Position numbers and translations under genes: made by a program. A DNA stretch of 64,000 nt from Candidatus Enterococcus courvalinii (GTDB taxonomy: Bacteria > Bacillota > Bacilli > Lactobacillales > Enterococcaceae). Where the stretch lies: assembly GCF_017315945.1 (NCBI RefSeq), contig NZ_JAFLWI010000004.1:1-64000 (forward strand), in the 5' to 3' direction. The notes beneath the pieces are model-generated. The model worked only from the letters and a program-made list of their open reading frames with translations. It was not told the origin of the DNA and did no database searches. Position 1 is the first letter of the stretch. The number at the start of each line of letters is the position of its first letter. This document shows, one piece after another, positions 55,516 to 64,000 of this stretch.

Positions 55516-56532
55516 GTGAAAAAAATGAAGATTGGTGCATATGGTGAAGTGATGTTACGCTTGACGCCTCCAGAACATTTGCAATTAGAACAAACACATA
55601 CGTTGCGAATGGCATATACGGGAACAGGTGTGAATCTGGTTGGAAATTTAGCACATTTTGAAATGGAAAGCTATTTGTTGACGGCTTTACCTGACAATCG
55701 TTTAGGAAAAGCTGCGTTAGCTAATTTAAAAAGTTTAGGCATTCAAACAGAATATATCATTCAACAACATCAACACATCGGTACGTACTTTGCAGAGATG
55801 GGATTCGGGGCAAGACCAACCGAAGTTACTTACCAAAACCGGAAAAGTAGTTCGTTTAGTTTGTCTTCAATCGAAACTTATGATGTGAAGCGATTCATTG
55901 AACAAGTGGATATGGTTCATATCTGCGGAATTAGTTTGAGTTTGACTGAGATTACAGCGCAAACGGCGATTACGTTGGCAAAAGAAGCACATATAGCAGG
56001 GAAAATCGTTTGTTTTGATTTCAATTTTCGTCCAAGTTTAAATCAAGAACTAGGGAAAAAAGAACAAATGAAACAGCGTTACGAAGAAATATTACCTTAT
56101 TGTACGATTGTTTTTGGTTCGACCCGAGATTTGGTTGAGTTGATGCAATGGAAATCGGAAGTCTCCGTTACAGAAAATGAAACAGCTTTTATCCAATCAT
56201 TTTTAGCACATTATGATATTACATGGTTCGCTGGGACAAAACGTCAAGTGTTTGATCATGAAAAATTTTTGAGTGGCTATTTGATGACGCCAACAGACGC
56301 ATTCGAATTACCTAAGCAACGATTGGAAGTTTTAGATCGAATTGGTGCTGGCGATGCGTATGCTGCGGGAATTATACTTGGTTTTGCTGAAGGCTGGTCC
56401 TTGGAAGAAACTGTGGCATTTGCCATTGCTAATGCACGACTTGCGCACGCAATCCAAGGGGATGTGCCACTAACAACGCGAAAACAAGTCAAGCAATTAC
56501 TGGAACATCCAGAAGCAGATTTGATTCGTTAA
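55516..56532 (+). CDS. PfkB-family sugar kinase, KdgK-like
   Basis: A cytoplasmic kinase of 338 residues, most like 2-keto-3-deoxygluconate kinase. The start IGAYGEVMLRLTPPEHL, GTGVNLVGNLAHF (about 35-48) and the catalytic GAGDAYAAG (about 279-287, Asp as base) are PfkB signatures. The start may be the GTG at 55516 or the ATG three codons later; only a weak site (GAAG) is present, and coupling to the end of the aldolase gene (1 bp gap) is likely. It would phosphorylate unphosphorylated 2-keto-3-deoxygluconate so that it joins the same aldolase step. It is the last gene of the operon. Confidence 0.87.
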   Translation: MKKMKIGAYGEVMLRLTPPEHLQLEQTHTLRMAYTGTGVNLVGNLAHFEMESYLLTALPDNRLGKAALANLKSLGIQTEYIIQQHQHIGTYFAEMGFGARPTEVTYQNRKSSSFSLSSIETYDVKRFIEQVDMVHICGISLSLTEITAQTAITLAKEAHIAGKIVCFDFNFRPSLNQELGKKEQMKQRYEEILPYCTIVFGSTRDLVELMQWKSEVSVTENETAFIQSFLAHYDITWFAGTKRQVFDHEKFLSGYLMTPTDAFELPKQRLEVLDRIGAGDAYAAGIILGFAEGWSLEETVAFAIANARLAHAIQGDVPLTTRKQVKQLLEHPEADLIR

Positions 56533-56740
56533 GAAAAAGGTTGTGGCGCCAAGCAATCAGCTCCGAAAAAATAAAGACCAACTGACAAAAATAGCCTTTC
56601 ATATTTTGTGACAATTGTGAATTATTACGAGGAGTTGTTTTGTGAACACCGAGAAAAAGGTTGGGAAAGAAGTGCTCAACTTCAACAAATAAGAATAAAT
56701 TTTCAGAAATTGTTCCTCAAATTTTTGTGAAATTTAGGCT
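56533..56740 (+). repeat. Interspersed intergenic repeat, copy D
   Basis: GAAAAAGGTTGTGGCGCCAAGC starts right after the kinase stop. It has TCAGCTCCGAAAAAATAAAG, CAACTGACAAAAATAGCC, GTGAACACCGAG and the AATAAGAATAAATTTTCAG end module, closely matching copies B and C. Confidence 0.78.
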
Positions 56741-56746
56741 TATTCA

Positions 56747-56789
56747 AAAACAGGAGCTGCGACAATCCTTTTGTCACAGCCCCTGTTTT
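56747..56789. terminator. Terminator between convergent genes
   Basis: AAAACAGG-GCTG-GACAA pairs with TTGTC-CAGC-CCTGTTTT (two internal mismatches), then TTT-rich sequence. Confidence 0.85.
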
Positions 56790-56835
56790 GCTATTTTTGA
56801 TGCTAGTTTTTCTTTCAAGTGTTTGTATAAGAGAA

Positions 56836-57606
56836 CTAATCTACTCTAGTCCATTCATCTAGACTTTTCCCGTTCTCATCCAGAATTTCCAGCCAACTGT
56901 TTGTCCCACCAAAGTAAAGAAACAAACTTACTTCATTGACACTTTTCAAAATAATATCAGCAGTTGTTTTATTACCAGAAATGTTTTCTTGATGATCGGC
57001 ACGTAATTTGTCACCATACTTTGCAGCGTAACTCACCGAGCCATCTTTATTGAGAGGGGCTTCTGCCATCATGGTTGCTCCTTTTTTAACTAACATTTCA
57101 TTTCGACTTTTCCAGTAAAGGGTAGCTTTACTCCCACGAAAATGAACGGTAAAAGGAATTTCACTGACTTCTTTTGTCCATCGATGACGTGCCTTGGCGG
57201 GTTTCTTTTTCTTTGTTTCTGCTGGCAAGAAGAAGTAACCAAGTGTTGTTAATAAATGTAAAAATTGTTCACGTGTTTCCTCGATCTTTGGTAAAACATT
57301 TGCAGGGATTTGTTTTGCAGTCTCCTTTGGTTTTGAAATGGGTAAGCGGTTTTCTTCTGCAAGTGCTAAAAAGGAATGGCTTAAATAATTTGCTTCCATT
57401 TCCCAAGGGAGCGTTACCAAAATGAGCGTATCAAATTCTTTAGGTGCAAAATCAATTCCAATACAATGGCGATTTTGGAAGTACAGTTTAAAAGAGTTGT
57501 CAGCAGGTGCCACTTTCTTACTTGAAATTGTTAAGGTCCCTTGTCCATCAGCTAACTCGATAATTGTTTGGTCTTTTTTGATTGTTCCAGTGAATGAAAT
57601 CGTCAT
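56836..57606 (-). CDS. Hypothetical protein
   Basis: A soluble protein of 256 residues. I do not recognise a family. An N-terminal beta-rich part (MTISFTGTIKKDQTI.., about 1-70) and a C-terminal beta-rich domain (about 150-256) flank a Pro/Lys-rich stretch with KKKKPAKARHRW near 140. There is no signal peptide or membrane segment. I chose the ATG at 57606, with AAAGGTG upstream; the open frame extends to 57714 without a better site. It is divergent from the phosphoesterase gene. The basic stretch could bind nucleic acid, but this is only a guess. Confidence 0.65.
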   Translation of the reverse strand: MTISFTGTIKKDQTIIELADGQGTLTISSKKVAPADNSFKLYFQNRHCIGIDFAPKEFDTLILVTLPWEMEANYLSHSFLALAEENRLPISKPKETAKQIPANVLPKIEETREQFLHLLTTLGYFFLPAETKKKKPAKARHRWTKEVSEIPFTVHFRGSKATLYWKSRNEMLVKKGATMMAEAPLNKDGSVSYAAKYGDKLRADHQENISGNKTTADIILKSVNEVSLFLYFGGTNSWLEILDENGKSLDEWTRVD

Positions 57607-57764
57607 AATGTTCACCTTTCTCTCTTGTTTAGTTTGGGCAATAGCTACGTTCAGTTTAGCATGAATGAAAAACAACTTCTCTTTATTTGGCTCTAACTTT
57701 GGTGATTTTAACAAAAGAACGCTAAAATAAAGAGAACTTGAGAAGATTAGAAAGAGGCGAGAAC

Positions 57765-58376
57765 ATGAATTACTTTATTAGTGATCTTCATTTTTTTCAT
57801 AAGGCCCTATTAGGACAAAATGATTTTGCTCCACGTTTATTTAAAACAGTCGATGAAATGAATGCTCAACTCATTGATAATTGGAATGCTATCGTAAAAG
57901 AGCAAGATACCGTTTATCATTTAGGCGATCTTGCTATGCACCCCCAATATGAAAAAGGAAGTCAAGAAATACTGGAACAAGTGAAACAATTAAATGGGAA
58001 AATCCATTTTATTAAAGGCAACCATGATAGCCGAGCTTTTTTTCGTTATTTAGAAAAAAATGATCCTGGAATGATGAATCAAGACAAGAAGTTTTATTTT
58101 CATGATGTCGGCGCAATCGTTAAATTTAATCACCATCAATATTATTTAACGCACTATCCTTTACTGTTGGGACAAAATGACGCGGTCCGTAATTTGCATG
58201 GGCACATCCATAATTACAGTGTTCCAATTGGAAACGATGTAAATGTTGGTGTGGACGCTCCGGAAAGAGAACTATTAGCCAAAGCATTGCCATTTGGTTC
58301 GCCGTTATCAGAAGCAAATATTGATGAGATTTTTCAAGCAAAGCAAGAAGAACTAACAAAAATCAAACGATTATAA
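57765..58376 (+). CDS. Calcineurin-like metallophosphoesterase
   Basis: A cytoplasmic phosphoesterase of 203 residues. The metal ligands are seen in FISDLHFFH (residues 4-12), HLGDLAM (about 58-64), KGNHDSR (about 91-97), THYPLLL (about 133) and GHIHNYS (about 150). This is the complete set of the family. It resembles small nuclease- or ligase-associated phosphoesterases. AGAGGCGAG precedes the ATG at 57765; in-frame codons before it have no site. The substrate is unknown. Confidence 0.88.
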   Translation: MNYFISDLHFFHKALLGQNDFAPRLFKTVDEMNAQLIDNWNAIVKEQDTVYHLGDLAMHPQYEKGSQEILEQVKQLNGKIHFIKGNHDSRAFFRYLEKNDPGMMNQDKKFYFHDVGAIVKFNHHQYYLTHYPLLLGQNDAVRNLHGHIHNYSVPIGNDVNVGVDAPERELLAKALPFGSPLSEANIDEIFQAKQEELTKIKRL

Positions 58377-58483
58377 GAAAAGTTCATTTTATATAAAACG
58401 ATGATTTTTTGATTGCGAGTTGTTGAAATTATTTTTGGTGAAAACTTAAGAACAAAGAGATGAAATTTTCAAAAAAATGACGT

Positions 58484-58489
58484 ATAATG
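58484..58489 (+). promoter_or_regulatory. Putative -10 of mnmA
   Basis: TATAAT about 75 bp before the start; ATGAAA 17 bp upstream is a weak -35. Confidence 0.45.
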
Positions 58490-58546
58490 GAAAGCACTGA
58501 AAAGTTGCGACCTTCAACTCGTAGATGTTTCAGAAAATCTAATTGA

Positions 58547-59683
<1,137 letters not shown>

Positions 59684-59890
59684 AGGTTGCGGGCTAATTG
59701 TTTAACTCCAAGAGGATAAGGAATGTTGTTTGAAAGTAGTTTGGTAGCTTTGAACAAACAAGAGCTATCGCAAGAAGTTGATTTGAGAGCACCGAATATC
59801 AGTGATTTCGGCTCAAATCGTTTGGCTCCGAGAAGATAAGGAAGGTTTGTTGAAAAACAATGTACATCGTTTTGAGCAAGCAATAATGAT
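59684..59890 (+). repeat. Interspersed intergenic repeat, copy E (diverged, two units)
   Basis: AAAGGTTGCGGGC starts at the mnmA stop codon. Two related units are visible: TTTAACTCCAAGAGGATAAGGAA near 59700 and TTTGGCTCCGAGAAGATAAGGAA near 59818. It is less similar to copies B-D than they are to each other. Confidence 0.55.
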
Positions 59891-59911
59891 TACTTTAAGT
59901 AACAAAAAAGA

Positions 59912-59948
59912 AAAAATAGCTACTCCTAATTTAGGAGTAGCTATTTTT
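59912..59948. terminator. Terminator after mnmA
   Basis: AAAAATAGCTACTCCTAA pairs with TTAGGAGTAGCTATTTTT with almost no loop; T/A tracts on both sides make it bidirectional. Confidence 0.88.
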
Positions 59949-59982
59949 GTTGTTCACTCACAGAAAAGTAGAGTGATGTGAG

Positions 59983-60018
59983 AAAAGATGAATTGATAGT
60001 GATATCAATTCATCTTTT
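59983..60018 (-). terminator. Terminator of the MFS gene
   Basis: AAAAGATGAATTGATA pairs perfectly with TATCAATTCATCTTTT, 11 bp from the MFS stop codon. Confidence 0.8.
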
Positions 60019-60028
60019 CATTTTTTAT

Positions 60029-61327
60029 TTAATGCAACTGTTTTTCTTTCAAAGAATGGTCTGCTAATGTTGAATCATCTAAAGGAGCCGTTTTTTCGGC
60101 AACTGTTTCGTGGATGTCATGTGTATTATGACGGACTAATACAAAATTAACCATGACCAGTAACGAAGTCGAGAGGAATACACCACGATAACCAAAAGCA
60201 CTCGAAACGCTTGAACCAATCATTGGGCCAATCACATTCCCTGTTGCTTGGAAAGATTGATTGTAACTAAAAATTCTACCTGCAGCATGATGTGGTGAAT
60301 ATTTAGTAATCAATGCTTGAACTGCTGGAAGAAGACACGCATCAGAGATCCCAACCAAAAAACGTAAACCAGCAAGCTGCCAAACATTGGTGACAAATGC
60401 CATTGGGATATAAACCAAAACAGCGAAACCTAAGCCAATTGCTAAAATTCGTTCACTACCGATTCGATCACCAAGCCGTCCAAATCGGGGGGCAGCAATC
60501 AAAGTTGCGATTCCAGGAATGGATGCGATGATTCCACTAACTAAGGTCACGTTTCCGTGTCCATTCAACAGCTGACGGATATACAGACTAATGATTGGAC
60601 TAATTGAATTATTAGATGCTTGGATGATCATCGTTGTGATAAACATTCCTAAGACAACCTGAGGATATTTAAGCTCTCGAAAGATTTGTTTGGCAGAAAC
60701 CATGTTTTCTTTTTTTACAGGGACAAATTCTTCATGAACAAAAAATAAACTAAGTAGAAAAACTAAAAATAAAATAATTCCAGTAATAAAAAATGTTGGG
60801 CGATAACCAAATGTTGAAGCAGAAATCCCACCTAATAGCGGACCAAGCAATGTTCCAGTAACTGATCCAGTTGCCAGTGTTCCAAGAACTTGTCCACTTT
60901 TTTCTTTAGGAGTTCCTGTCGCAACGAGAGCTGTGGCGTTACTGATATAGCCTGAAAAAATACCTTGTAAGAGACGTAAGCCGACAAGTTGATAAACATT
61001 GCTGACGCAACCCATTAGAGCAATCACGACTGCCATGCCAAGAGAAGCTCGTAACAGCATCAATTTTCGCCCTTTTTGATCGGCAAGTTTGCCCCACCAT
61101 GGTGAGATGATCGTTGTTACCAAAAAAGTAGAAGAAAAGGTTAAGCCACTCCAAAAATTCAACTGAGCGGTACTGTAATGACCTAACGTATCTATGTAAA
61201 GTGACATAAATGGCATGACCAGACTAAACCCAATACCAGCCATAAAAGTTCCAAACCATAAAACGAGTAGATTACGTTCCCAAACTTCCCTTTTTCTAAA
61301 TAATTTTCTTTTTATTTGTGTAGTCAA
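60029..61327 (-). CDS. MFS multidrug exporter (PmrA/TetA-like)
   Basis: A drug:proton antiporter of 432 residues with 12 predicted helices. The motif after helix 2 is PWWGKLADQKGRK, the motif A of the family, and the TGTLLGPLLGG segment in helix 5 is motif C of exporters. The start is TTG at 61327 with AAGGAT upstream, giving MTTQIKRK; no ATG fits. It is divergent from a TetR gene with a perfect operator over its promoter, a typical drug-inducible pair. The C-terminal tail (about 405-432) is polar. Confidence 0.9.
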   Translation of the reverse strand: MTTQIKRKLFRKREVWERNLLVLWFGTFMAGIGFSLVMPFMSLYIDTLGHYSTAQLNFWSGLTFSSTFLVTTIISPWWGKLADQKGRKLMLLRASLGMAVVIALMGCVSNVYQLVGLRLLQGIFSGYISNATALVATGTPKEKSGQVLGTLATGSVTGTLLGPLLGGISASTFGYRPTFFITGIILFLVFLLSLFFVHEEFVPVKKENMVSAKQIFRELKYPQVVLGMFITTMIIQASNNSISPIISLYIRQLLNGHGNVTLVSGIIASIPGIATLIAAPRFGRLGDRIGSERILAIGLGFAVLVYIPMAFVTNVWQLAGLRFLVGISDACLLPAVQALITKYSPHHAAGRIFSYNQSFQATGNVIGPMIGSSVSSAFGYRGVFLSTSLLVMVNFVLVRHNTHDIHETVAEKTAPLDDSTLADHSLKEKQLH

Positions 61328-61368
61328 ACAAAATCCTTCTTTCTGAAAATTTTCATCTACAGTCGATT

Positions 61369-61397
61369 ATTATAAACTACAACTTGTAGTTTATCAA
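61369..61397 (-). promoter_or_regulatory. Promoter of the MFS gene
   Basis: On the minus strand, TTGATA (61392-61397) and TATAAT (61369-61374), 17-bp spacer. Confidence 0.78.
61372..61394. promoter_or_regulatory. TetR-type operator
   Basis: TAAACTACAA and TTGTAGTTTA are perfect arms about one central C, and the palindrome extends by one base on each side. It fills the spacer of the MFS promoter. Confidence 0.8.
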
Positions 61398-61478
61398 TAA
61401 AACTCCCTTTTTTATCCGAGTTTTTCGTGTTAAACTATGAATGTTAAGGATTTTTTTACCTATGAGGAGATTAAAGAA

Positions 61479-62060
61479 ATGAAAAAGAGAAATCTGTCTC
61501 AAGAAAAAATCATCGACTGTTTTCGTGCGCTAGCAGAAGAAATGGATGTACAGCAACTTACTTTTCAACATTTAGCTAAACGTTTAGATATCAAATCGCC
61601 CTCACTCTATAATTATTTTAAAAATATTCGTGAGGTGAAAACGGCGTTGACCGCGCAGCTTTTACGTGAACTGAACGACCAATTATTACGAGCGTTAGTT
61701 GGGAAAAGTGGTGCTGAGGCACTACGAATATATGCAAAAACTTATCAAGAATTTGCTTTTGCCAATCGTGCAGTCTATGAATTATTGATTAGTATTCCTC
61801 ACACAAATGAAGAAATTTTACTGGATGGAATTCATGAAACGAATCAAATCATCTTGCAGATTTTTGAAGTGTTCGAATTAACAAATGAAGAAAAAGTTCA
61901 TCGCAGCCGTGAGCTAAGAAGTCTGATCCATGGTTATTTATCTTTACGTTTTTTAGGCTATTTTACGCGTGAACCACAAGTGGATCCAGAAGAAAGCTAC
62001 CGCTGGATGATTGAAGATTTTATTGCGACATTGTCATCTAAAAAAGGTTTGGATAAATGA
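61479..62060 (+). CDS. TetR-family regulator
   Basis: A regulator of 193 residues. The helix-turn-helix (LTFQHLAKRLDIKSPSLYNYF in parts, about residues 26-46) is the TetR_N pattern. The C-terminal domain (about 75-190) has the SRELRSLIHGYLSLRFLGYF segment typical of the WHG group. I chose the ATG at 61479, because GAGGAG lies about 10 nt upstream; an ATG at 61437 overlaps the likely -10 (TAAACT). It is divergent from the MFS exporter and very likely represses it through the palindrome between them. Confidence 0.88.
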   Translation: MKKRNLSQEKIIDCFRALAEEMDVQQLTFQHLAKRLDIKSPSLYNYFKNIREVKTALTAQLLRELNDQLLRALVGKSGAEALRIYAKTYQEFAFANRAVYELLISIPHTNEEILLDGIHETNQIILQIFEVFELTNEEKVHRSRELRSLIHGYLSLRFLGYFTREPQVDPEESYRWMIEDFIATLSSKKGLDK

Positions 62061-62189
62061 AAAAGAAATTCGCTAGATTTTTGTAAGAGTGATTTCTTGC
62101 AACTTTTTTGAAAAGTGACTAAGATGTAGCTATTGTGAAACGAGCAGAACAAAATGCTTACGTCTAAGTTGAAAAGAGGGAACGCAAAT

Positions 62190-62567
62190 ATGTATCAAGT
62201 AATAACCATGTTTGGTGATAATGAGCCATGGTGGTTTTTCGAAAATTGGGAAGAAGATATTCAAGATGAGAAAATCTTCGATTCTTTTGAAGAAGCCAAA
62301 GCTGAGTATGAAAAACAATGGATCGCAATCCATCAAAAATATGAATATATCAATGCGAAGAGCAACTTTCTAAGTGCCTTTTGGAATGAAGGAGAAGAGC
62401 GCTGGTGTGAAGAATGTGATGATGATCTCCAACAATATAAAGGGTTAGCTTTATTAAAAGAGAATCAACCACTCAGCGTAGAAAGTGGAAAGGAATTTTA
62501 TGAAACAACTAATTCTAGCGGAAAAACCAAGCGTTGCCAAAGACCTAAGCAAGGTGCTTGGAGCTAA
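62190..62567 (+). CDS. DUF1033-family protein
   Basis: A small acidic protein of 125 residues. The start MYQVITMFGDNEPWWFFENW and the FWNEGEERWCEECDDDLQQYKGL segment fit the DUF1033 family of Firmicutes, of unknown role. GAGGGAACG precedes the ATG at 62190. The last 68 bp overlap the start of topB in another frame, so the final 20 or so residues (KTKRCQRPKQGAWS) may not be conserved. It is likely co-transcribed with topB. Confidence 0.78.
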   Translation: MYQVITMFGDNEPWWFFENWEEDIQDEKIFDSFEEAKAEYEKQWIAIHQKYEYINAKSNFLSAFWNEGEERWCEECDDDLQQYKGLALLKENQPLSVESGKEFYETTNSSGKTKRCQRPKQGAWS

Positions 62568-64000
62568 TCAAAAACATAAAAACTATTACGAAGGACCCAA
62601 GGTGATCGTGACTTGGGCCCTTGGTCATTTATTGAGTTTAAAAATGCCAGAAGACTTGAACAAAGAATGGCAGAGCTGGCAGATGGAAACATTGCCAATG
62701 ATTCCTAAAAATCTAGGAATCAAACCCCTACCAAAAACTGGGCATCAATTAAAGGCAATTAAACAATTAGCAACCCGAAAAGATGTGGGGGAAGTTGTCA
62801 TTGCGACCGATGCTGGAAGAGAAGGCGAGTTAGTTGCGCGCTGGATTTTAGAATATGTACATTTTAGTAAACCAGTGAAACGTTTATGGATTTCTTCTCA
62901 AACAGACAAAGCAATCAAAGAAGGATTTAAGCACCTCAAGCCAGCCAAAGAATACGATGCACTCTATGCTTCTGCTTTGGCAAGGGCAAAAGCAGACTGG
63001 TTAGTCGGATTAAATGTAACACGTGCATTGACAGTTAAATATCAAGATAATTTATCTGCGGGCCGGGTGCAAACACCGACTTTAGCTTTAGTGCGTGATC
63101 AAGAAAAGAAAATCGAACAATTTCGACCACAAACTTATTTTACGATTCATTTAACTGTGGCCCACGAACAGGCGAAAATGCTTCAAAAGAATCAATTTGC
63201 ATTGAAAAAAATAGAAGAAGCGCAAGCATTGGTGAAAACATTCAGTCAGTCGAATGGAACGGTAACAGAGATTCAAGAGAAGCTAAAAACCGAGCCTGCT
63301 CCGCTTCCTTATGATTTGACAGAAATCCAGCGTGAAGCCAACCAACGATATGGTTATTCAGCTAAAAAAACATTAAGCCTAGTTCAAAGTTTATATGAAA
63401 CACACAAAATCGTAACTTATCCGCGTACAGATAGTAAGTATTTGACAAATGATATGAAAAGCACGATGAAAGAGCGTCTACAAGCTGTTAGTGATTTTGC
63501 ACCAGAAGTAAAACTTTACTTGAAAAACGGCGCAGTAGTGAAACAAACAAAAGTATTTCAAGACAACAAAGTAACGGATCACCATGCGTTGCTGCCAACG
63601 GAAAACCGTCCGCGTTATGAAAAATTGAGTAACGAAGAACAGAAAATTTATCAAATGATCGTCACACGTTTCCTAATGTTATTTGCGGAACCACATAAAG
63701 TGAGCCAGACAAAAATTACCGTAAGTTTTGGAACAGAAATCTTTGTTTTTCGTCAAAATCGAGTAGTTCAATCTGGGTGGAAACAATCAACGGCAGAAGC
63801 GGCTAACGAAGTTGAGTGGAAAAAAGGACAGCGCATTGCGCCAAACTTTACAGTGAAAAAAGAACTGTCAGCACCACCAAAACCATTGACTGAAGCAAGT
63901 TTACTCGGATTTATGGAGAAATATAGCTTGGGTACACCAGCGACTCGCGCAGAAATTATCGAGAAATTGATCAAATCAGAATTGATGGAGCGAACACCAG
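62500..64000 (+). CDS. topB: DNA topoisomerase III, 5' part (runs off the window)
   Basis: A type IA topoisomerase that relaxes and decatenates DNA by single-strand passage. About 500 residues are visible. The Toprim domain starts QLILAEKPSVAKDLSKVLG (residues 3-21) with the metal site in ATDAGREGE (about 103-111). The nucleophile Tyr lies in TYPRTDSKYL near residue 307. The ATG at 62500 follows AAAGGAA inside the end of the DUF1033 gene. The frame is open to the last base. TopB of Firmicutes is about 700 residues, so about 200 are missing. The role in Enterococcus may be chromosomal or linked to mobile DNA. Confidence 0.93.
   Translation, partial: MKQLILAEKPSVAKDLSKVLGANQKHKNYYEGPKVIVTWALGHLLSLKMPEDLNKEWQSWQMETLPMIPKNLGIKPLPKTGHQLKAIKQLATRKDVGEVVIATDAGREGELVARWILEYVHFSKPVKRLWISSQTDKAIKEGFKHLKPAKEYDALYASALARAKADWLVGLNVTRALTVKYQDNLSAGRVQTPTLALVRDQEKKIEQFRPQTYFTIHLTVAHEQAKMLQKNQFALKKIEEAQALVKTFSQSNGTVTEIQEKLKTEPAPLPYDLTEIQREANQRYGYSAKKTLSLVQSLYETHKIVTYPRTDSKYLTNDMKSTMKERLQAVSDFAPEVKLYLKNGAVVKQTKVFQDNKVTDHHALLPTENRPRYEKLSNEEQKIYQMIVTRFLMLFAEPHKVSQTKITVSFGTEIFVFRQNRVVQSGWKQSTAEAANEVEWKKGQRIAPNFTVKKELSAPPKPLTEASLLGFMEKYSLGTPATRAEIIEKLIKSELMERTP

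Noticed and set aside
59684-59890. Copy E as a tandem small RNA gene.
   Set aside because: No promoter of its own is seen and it resembles the other intergenic repeats, so it is listed as a repeat.

Overview
The window looks like chromosomal DNA of a low-GC Gram-positive bacterium, most probably Enterococcus close to E. faecalis. The reasons are AT-rich third positions, strong GGAGG ribosome sites, cre-type catabolite sites, a LicT/BglG antitermination operon, a class A sortase, a DUF4767 lipoprotein and a dgaE/dgaF/amidohydrolase block like one I recall from E. faecalis. The assignment is by gene content only. I saw no rRNA, complete tRNA, insertion sequence or CRISPR array.

Layout. 0.2-1.6 kb: a small membrane protein and a lipoprotein. 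2.1-10.2 kb: a type I restriction-modification locus (hsdR-hsdM-hsdS), then a tyrosine recombinase and a second hsdS in inverted orientation with no normal 5' end. Short inverted repeats at the domain borders suggest an invertible specificity switch. 10.3-11.2 kb: a YbaK-type deacylase and a MarR regulator. 11.5-25.5 kb: a uronic-acid polysaccharide locus with a secreted PL8 lyase, YitT-like protein, LacI regulator, ABC importer without ATPase, GH35 galactosidase, heparinase II/III-like lyase, GH88 unsaturated glucuronyl hydrolase and a PhnP-like metallohydrolase. Three of its promoters carry a GTTTAGTGAA element and a cre-like site. 26.2-34.7 kb: an RpiR regulator and an aldonate/uronate-type PTS operon (NAD-type 6-phosphogluconate dehydrogenase, 2-hydroxyacid dehydrogenase, mannose-family EIIC/EIID/EIIB/EIIA, an unrecognised membrane protein, UxuA, KDPG aldolase).

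34.9-38.9 kb: a HAD phosphatase and a PTS-NanE pair opposite an RpiR regulator, probably for N-acetylmannosamine. 39.0-43.8 kb: an MFS exporter with an HxlR regulator, an SDR reductase with a MerR regulator, a MazG-like protein and sortase A. 43.9-48.3 kb: the beta-glucoside operon bglG-bglP-bglB with two RNA antiterminators. 48.8-56.5 kb: a GntR-controlled PTS operon with a GH170/DUF871 protein, an amidohydrolase, DgaE, a KDGP aldolase broken by a 121-bp tandem duplication, and a KdgK-type kinase. It looks built for an amino-sugar-acid disaccharide. 56.8-64 kb: a hypothetical protein, a phosphoesterase, mnmA, an MFS exporter with a TetR regulator, a DUF1033 protein and the 5' part of topB.

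The main observations are the invertible hsdS locus, the duplication that breaks the aldolase, the inferred oxidised amino-sugar pathway, a PTS-operon membrane protein that looks like a degenerate M28 peptidase, a family of intergenic repeats directly behind stop codons, and a one-base frameshift at the start of the SDR gene.
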